A stretch of DNA of 64,000 bases from Apium graveolens (taxonomy: Eukaryota > Streptophyta > Magnoliopsida > Apiales > Apiaceae), in NCBI RefSeq assembly GCF_009905375.1, contig NC_133649.1, positions 234,698,201-234,762,200 on the forward strand, written 5' to 3'. Each line of letters opens with the position of its first letter. Position 1 is the first letter of the stretch. Position numbers and translations under genes: made by a program. The notes beneath the pieces are model-generated. The model did no database searches, had not been told where the DNA came from, and saw nothing but the letters and a program-made list of their open reading frames with translations. Shown here piece by piece: positions 60,001 through 64,000 of the stretch.

Positions 60001-61627
60001 GGAGTGGAGTCTATTGTAGACTCTGTGCAGATTGATGAAAATTTGGGCATAGATGTCTCAATAGTTCCTGAAAGAATTGGAAAGTGAGCCAACAAATCAT
60101 CCAAAAGATGATGCTCACTTGCACTAGATTTTGGCTTCCCCAATAGAGTTAAAGAGGGAGAATCAGGAATTGATGTGTTGATCATATCCACATCCAGAGA
60201 ATTTATGGGAGAGTTTGGTGTTTGTGGTGCTCCTATGATTAAAGATTTTGGTTGTGACTCCACATTTATTGGAGCCACATCAATCTGAATTTGAGATGGT
60301 GCAGTGAGTGAGTCTTTAGCTTCAGTTTGTACTGTGTAGTGTTCCCTGTGCATCCCCAATGGTTTTGGATCTCTTATTTCTGGCATAAGTTTGGGGTGAG
60401 CTTGTGTTTCTTACCCTTTTGGCCTGTGGTCCTGGTTGGGAGCTTGTTTCAATAGTAACATTCTTTTGGGAGGATGAAACTAGAAGTGAGCTGATTTCCT
60501 TATTAATCACCACAGTTTGTTGGGAAATTATGGCATGGCTAGGCTTAGGTACACTTACCTCTCCATCCTTATCCTTGGGGTTTATTTGATGTTCACCCTG
60601 TCCCTCACCTACCTTACCACCCTTCACACTCCCCTCTATAGTTTTCGATGATTTTGTAACTAGTTTCTTTTGAGAGAAACCAGAGGGGGTTTTCTTTGAT
60701 TTAGTTTTTGAAATTTTTGTTTTGGTGGCTTGGGTAGGCATCTGTTTGGTCATTGACACAGATGCCATGGCCACACTCAAAGGCAAAGAAATTTGAGAGG
60801 TTGGAATAGTAGAGACAGTGGTGCATACCTCACTTACCTGAGGGCCCTCCATGATTGGAAAATAGAAAATGGGCACCTCATTGTGATGACTTTCTCTGTT
60901 CAGATCTGCAAGCACTCTCCTTTTTTGAACCCAACAATCCAGTTTGTTGGTTGGGCTCTCAATAACAATATCCTCAACAAAATGGTTAGCAAGAATCATA
61001 AAGAATCTAGCATAATAGATATTATTAGTTCTCTTTTTAATTTCCCCTAACTTGTAACCTAACTCAAACATGATCATGTCACTAAAATTATGGTACTTAT
61101 CAGTAACTAGCATATAAAGCATGTTAAGCATGGCAGTGTTGACATAATCAAAGTTACTTATCTTACTAGAAAACACTTTGGTAACTACATCACATAAATA
61201 ACTCCACTCTTTTCTAAGACCTAGCCTTCTAATCTCACTTAACTTAGTGGTAGGAAGGGCATAGCCAATAGAATTAAGCATGGTAACTAAGTTAGCATCT
61301 GTGTGTGGTTCAGTAGTAGTGCTTTCAGAAATCTTAAAGCATGCTTGAATTACATCACTGTTAATGCATTATTGCTTACCTTTGAGAGTAAAAGTTATGG
61401 TTTTTTCAGGTGAACTGGTACACAACAGTTGTCCATATCTCCTCCACAACTTCACAATAGATTGTGGGTGATTCCAATATAGCAAAACTGAGTTTGCATC
61501 CCTTCACAAAGTCCATCATTTTGTGAAAATCTTCAGAAGCTGGAATTTCCTTGTTTACAAGAGCTACGAAATTGTTTTTCTCATAGATGAATCCAAACTG
61601 AGACATGATTTTGACTACTGGTGCCAT
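57058..61627 (-). pseudogene. Extra (env-like) ORF region downstream of Sirevirus pol
   Basis: Starts MAPVVKIMSQFGF at 61627 and ends KKSRQSRK at 57058. An N-terminal globular part (61281-60850, LNSIGYALPTTKLSEIRRLG, DKYHNFSDMIMFELGYKLG) is followed by a long low-complexity S/T/P/K-rich part. Then come an acidic segment (59290-59220, DEDGDEEEF), a coiled-coil-like lysine-rich stretch (58130-58010, KKLKQKKEQAAIVAKLQA) and a C-terminal domain (57822-57058). Lesions: a shift and stop near 61400-61380, a shift near 60340-60320, a break near 59460, and about six in-frame stops between 59170 and 57856, with the frame otherwise constant from 59451 to 57058. No transmembrane segment is obvious, so 'env-like' reflects position only. 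Function unknown. Confidence 0.65.
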
Positions 61628-61675
61628 TGTTAAGGTGAGGAAATTTTCAGAGAGAGAGAGAGAGTATATATGCAT

Positions 61676-62095
61676 TGGAGAAGAAGAGAGTTAGAGAAAT
61701 TGCTTTGAGAATGATAAAAGAAAAGAATGAAAATGAATTTAGCTTATATACTATCTCAGAAATAAACCGTCAAAAGTAATAAAGTAAAATAAAGTAACCA
61801 ATCAAAATAGCCTAAAATAGCTGTTTAAAATAAAATAAACTGTCAAAATTTCGTCAATTATCCATAGTGTCATACTTACAGACTGTAAGTATATCCGATG
61901 GATAATGTTCAGTACTTTTAACGGCTAAGATGTAGACAATTCGACGAATGAGGATAAAGCAGTTAACCGTCGGGTATAAAAGGATCCAGAAAAGGAATTG
62001 ATTTTTATCAAGCTAATCTATTTCGACGGATGATCAAACTCGATGGATAATGAGCATCCGTCGAGATGTAAATTTTGACTTAGCCGAAATTTCTT
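61676..62095. other. Spacer between pol and extra ORF with GACGGATGA motifs
   Basis: Non-coding. Six to seven copies of the motif (CGACGGATGA, GATGGATAATG, GCATCCGTCG, TTCGACGAATG), including a perfect nine-base inverted pair CGACGGATG / CATCCGTCG at about 62029-62070. Confidence 0.65.
61743..61750 (-). promoter_or_regulatory. Candidate TATA box upstream of the Sirevirus extra ORF
   Basis: TATATAAG on the minus strand, about 115 bp upstream of the ATG at 61627, followed by a CT dinucleotide run (61650-61666) like those near plant transcription starts. Confidence 0.4.
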
Positions 62096-64000
62096 CTAAA
62101 CAGAAAAATCAATTAAGTTTCTGGCTGCATCATAACTTGCAAAATTATCAGAAATGATTAAAGAATAATTAAGCATACCTAACTCAGTTACCAATCTAGA
62201 AAAGGTGGATTCATCAAGTAGTTTGGTAAAGATATCTGCAAGCAGCTTTTCACTTGGAACAAAATGAAGTTCCACAGTACCATTCATCACATGTTCCCTA
62301 ATGAAGTGGTACTTGATGTCTATGTGCTTTGTTATTGAATGCTTTACTGGATTTTCAGTGATGGCAATTACACTTGTGTTATCACAGAAAATAGGAATTC
62401 TTTCCACTTGTAGACCATAGTCCAACAATTGGTTTTTCATCCATAAAATCTGTGCACAGCAACTATCAGCAACAATATATTCAGCTTCAGCTATAGAAGT
62501 AGAAACTGAATTTTGCTTTTTACTGAACCAGGATACAAGCTTGTTTTCTAGAAATTGATAGGTTCCTGTTGTACTTTTTCTATCTATTTTACAACCTGCA
62601 TAATCTGCTTCTGAATAACCAGTTAGATTAAAACCAGAATCTCTAGGGTACCAAATGCCAAGTTTTGGTGTTCCCTTGAGATATCTGAAAATTCTCTAAA
62701 TAGCTACTAAGTGAGATTCTCTAGGATCAGCCTGAAATCTAGCACAAAGACAAGTATCAAACATTATATCTGGCCTACTAGCTGTTAAGTACAGAAGTGA
62801 GCCAACCATGCCTCTATAGCTTGAAATATCCACAGACTTTTCGGTAGTGTTTAATTCAAGCTTAGTTGGAGTGGCCATGAGAGTTTTTCCAGATGTGCAA
62901 TCCATTAGATCAAACTTCTTTAAAAGATCATAAATATATTTGGTTTGACTAATAAATATTCCATCACTAACTTGCTTAACTTGTAATCCAAGAAAGTAAA
63001 TTAGTTCTCCCATCATGCTCATTTCATACTTACTTTGCATCAATTTGGCAAACTTTTTGCAAAGTTTTTATCCGTAGAGCTAAATATAATATCATCTACA
63101 TAAATTTGAACAAGTATACTAGAGCCATTAATATTTCTAAAGAATAAAGTTTTGTCAACAGTACCTCTTGTGAAGTGATTTTCTAAGAGAAAATTTGACA
63201 AAGTATCATACCAGGATCTAGGTGCATGCTTCAATCCATAAAGTGCTTTCAAAAGATAGTAGACATATTCTAAAAAATTTGGATCTTCAAAACCAGGAGG
63301 TTGACTGACATAGAATTTCTCCTCCAAATATCCATTCAGAAAGGCACTTTTGACATCCATTTGATAGATTTTGAAATTGGCATGAGCTGCATAGGCTAAG
63401 AAAATTCTGATGGCTTCAAGTCTTGCAACAGGAGTAAAAGTTTCATCAAAATCTATTCCTTCTTGTTGACAGTAGCCCTTAGCAACCAATCTAGCTTTGT
63501 TCCTGACAACTATGCCATTTTCATCCATCTTGTTTCTGAATACCCACTTGGTGTCAATTGGATTCTTTCCTTCAGGCTTGGGTACCAGCTTCCATACGTT
63601 GTTCCTTTCAAATTGGTTTAGCTTTTCCTGCATAGCTAAAACCCATTCAGGATCCAACAAGATTTTTTCTACCTTCTTTGGTTCTTCCTTAGAAAGAAAG
63701 CTGCTATATAGATATTCTTGTTGAGTTGCTTTCCTTGTTTGAACTCTAGAGGATGCATCACCAATAATGAGCTCAAAAGGGTGATCTCTAGTCCATTTTC
63801 TCTATTGTTGTAGATTAGCTCTAGATGAAGAGGCCTCATTGTTGTCTTGATGTGTGACTGAGTTTTGATCATAAAAAACTCCCCCTGAGTTTGTGGATCT
63901 TTGACTTGAAGATGGGGTTCTTTCAGTAAGTGATCTATTTTGACTTTCAGCTTCTCTTATTGTTCTGACGGATGATGCACTTTGTATCTAGATGGATGAA
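62096..64000 (-). pseudogene. Sirevirus pol: reverse transcriptase and RNase H
   Basis: Right to left: the integrase-RT connector ([16 protein letters not shown]), RT ([58 protein letters not shown], catalytic IYVDDIIF), then YFLGLQVKQ and SYRGMVGSLLYLTASRPDI, RNase H (ADYAGC, AEAEYIVADSCC, HSITKHIDIKYHFIREHV) and the end LLADIFTK. Lesions: TAG at 63802-63804, a one-base shift near 63055, and TAG near 62693-62695 in the sequence before RIFRYLKGTP. Otherwise close to intact, implying a moderately young insertion. The upstream integrase and gag are outside the window. Confidence 0.88.

Larger units (their letters stand above)
55816..64000 (-). mobile_element. Sirevirus-like Ty1/copia element, 3' part
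   Basis: Minus strand. From right to left: RT and RNase H of pol (to 62096), a spacer of about 470 bp, a long extra ORF region (61627-57058), purine tract and 3' LTR (56851-55816). An extra ORF downstream of pol is the hallmark of Sireviruses. Lesions are few in pol and more numerous in the extra ORF. The 5' half is outside the window. Confidence 0.87.

Noticed and set aside
57058..61627. Viral-type envelope protein in the Sirevirus extra ORF
   Set aside because: No signal peptide, transmembrane helix or glycoprotein-like cysteine pattern is visible; 'env-like' describes only the position.

Overview
The window is nuclear DNA from a flowering plant, almost certainly a eudicot with a large, repeat-rich genome. 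Every recognisable protein-coding segment belongs to an LTR retrotransposon: plant Ty3/gypsy lineages of the Tat/Retand and Tekay/Del chromovirus types, and Sirevirus-like Ty1/copia. I see no cellular gene, tRNA, rRNA, bacterial gene or CRISPR array. Sequence style suggested Apiaceae to me, but that is a weak guess that I cannot demonstrate here.

Layout. (1) 1-5421 is the 3' half of a Tat/Retand-like element on the + strand: integrase end, an antisense gene remnant, tandem repeats, polypurine tract and 3' LTR. (2) An old, decayed Sirevirus-like copia element on the - strand is the substrate for much of the rest. It survives at about 5.4-8.88 kb, 30.32-31.16 kb and probably 54.85-55.8 kb. (3) A Tekay-type chromovirus (called A, - strand, 8882-30317) is inserted in that copia element. 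A itself carries a tandem array of four LTRs separated by three tiny internal domains (13248-18407, inside its integrase gene). It also carries a related element in the opposite orientation (called B, + strand, 23607 to about 29443) inside its 5' LTR. (4) A second Tat/Retand-like element (+ strand, 31168-54840, 570-bp LTRs, target duplication ACGTG) is inserted in the same copia remnant. It holds a nested Tekay-like element with 3.9-kb LTRs (35722-49063). (5) 55816-64000 is the 3' part of a much better preserved Sirevirus on the - strand: RT and RNase H, a long extra ORF region downstream of pol, and the 3' LTR.

The insertion order reads from target-site duplications, interrupted reading frames and LTR divergence. 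The copia remnant is oldest. Element A has LTRs clearly diverged by eye. The Tat element has 2 differences over 570 bp. The nested Tekay-like element is youngest, with about 5 substitutions and 3 small indels over 3.84 kb. All open frames carry lesions, so no element here looks autonomous.

Most unusual features: (a) an antisense, apparently spliced gene with its own TATA box inside the Tat-type element, whose counterpart in the left copy has diverged much more than the adjacent integrase; (b) the LTR-int-LTR-int-LTR-int-LTR array with internal domains of about 173 bp; (c) a very young element whose coding interior is shattered and apparently reordered, which implies mobilisation in trans; (d) a GACGGATGA-type motif repeated about twenty times through the Sirevirus LTR, extra ORF and spacer, with a separate TATA box upstream of the extra ORF; (e) palindromic GGTCGAA-type arrays upstream of the Tat 3' LTRs.
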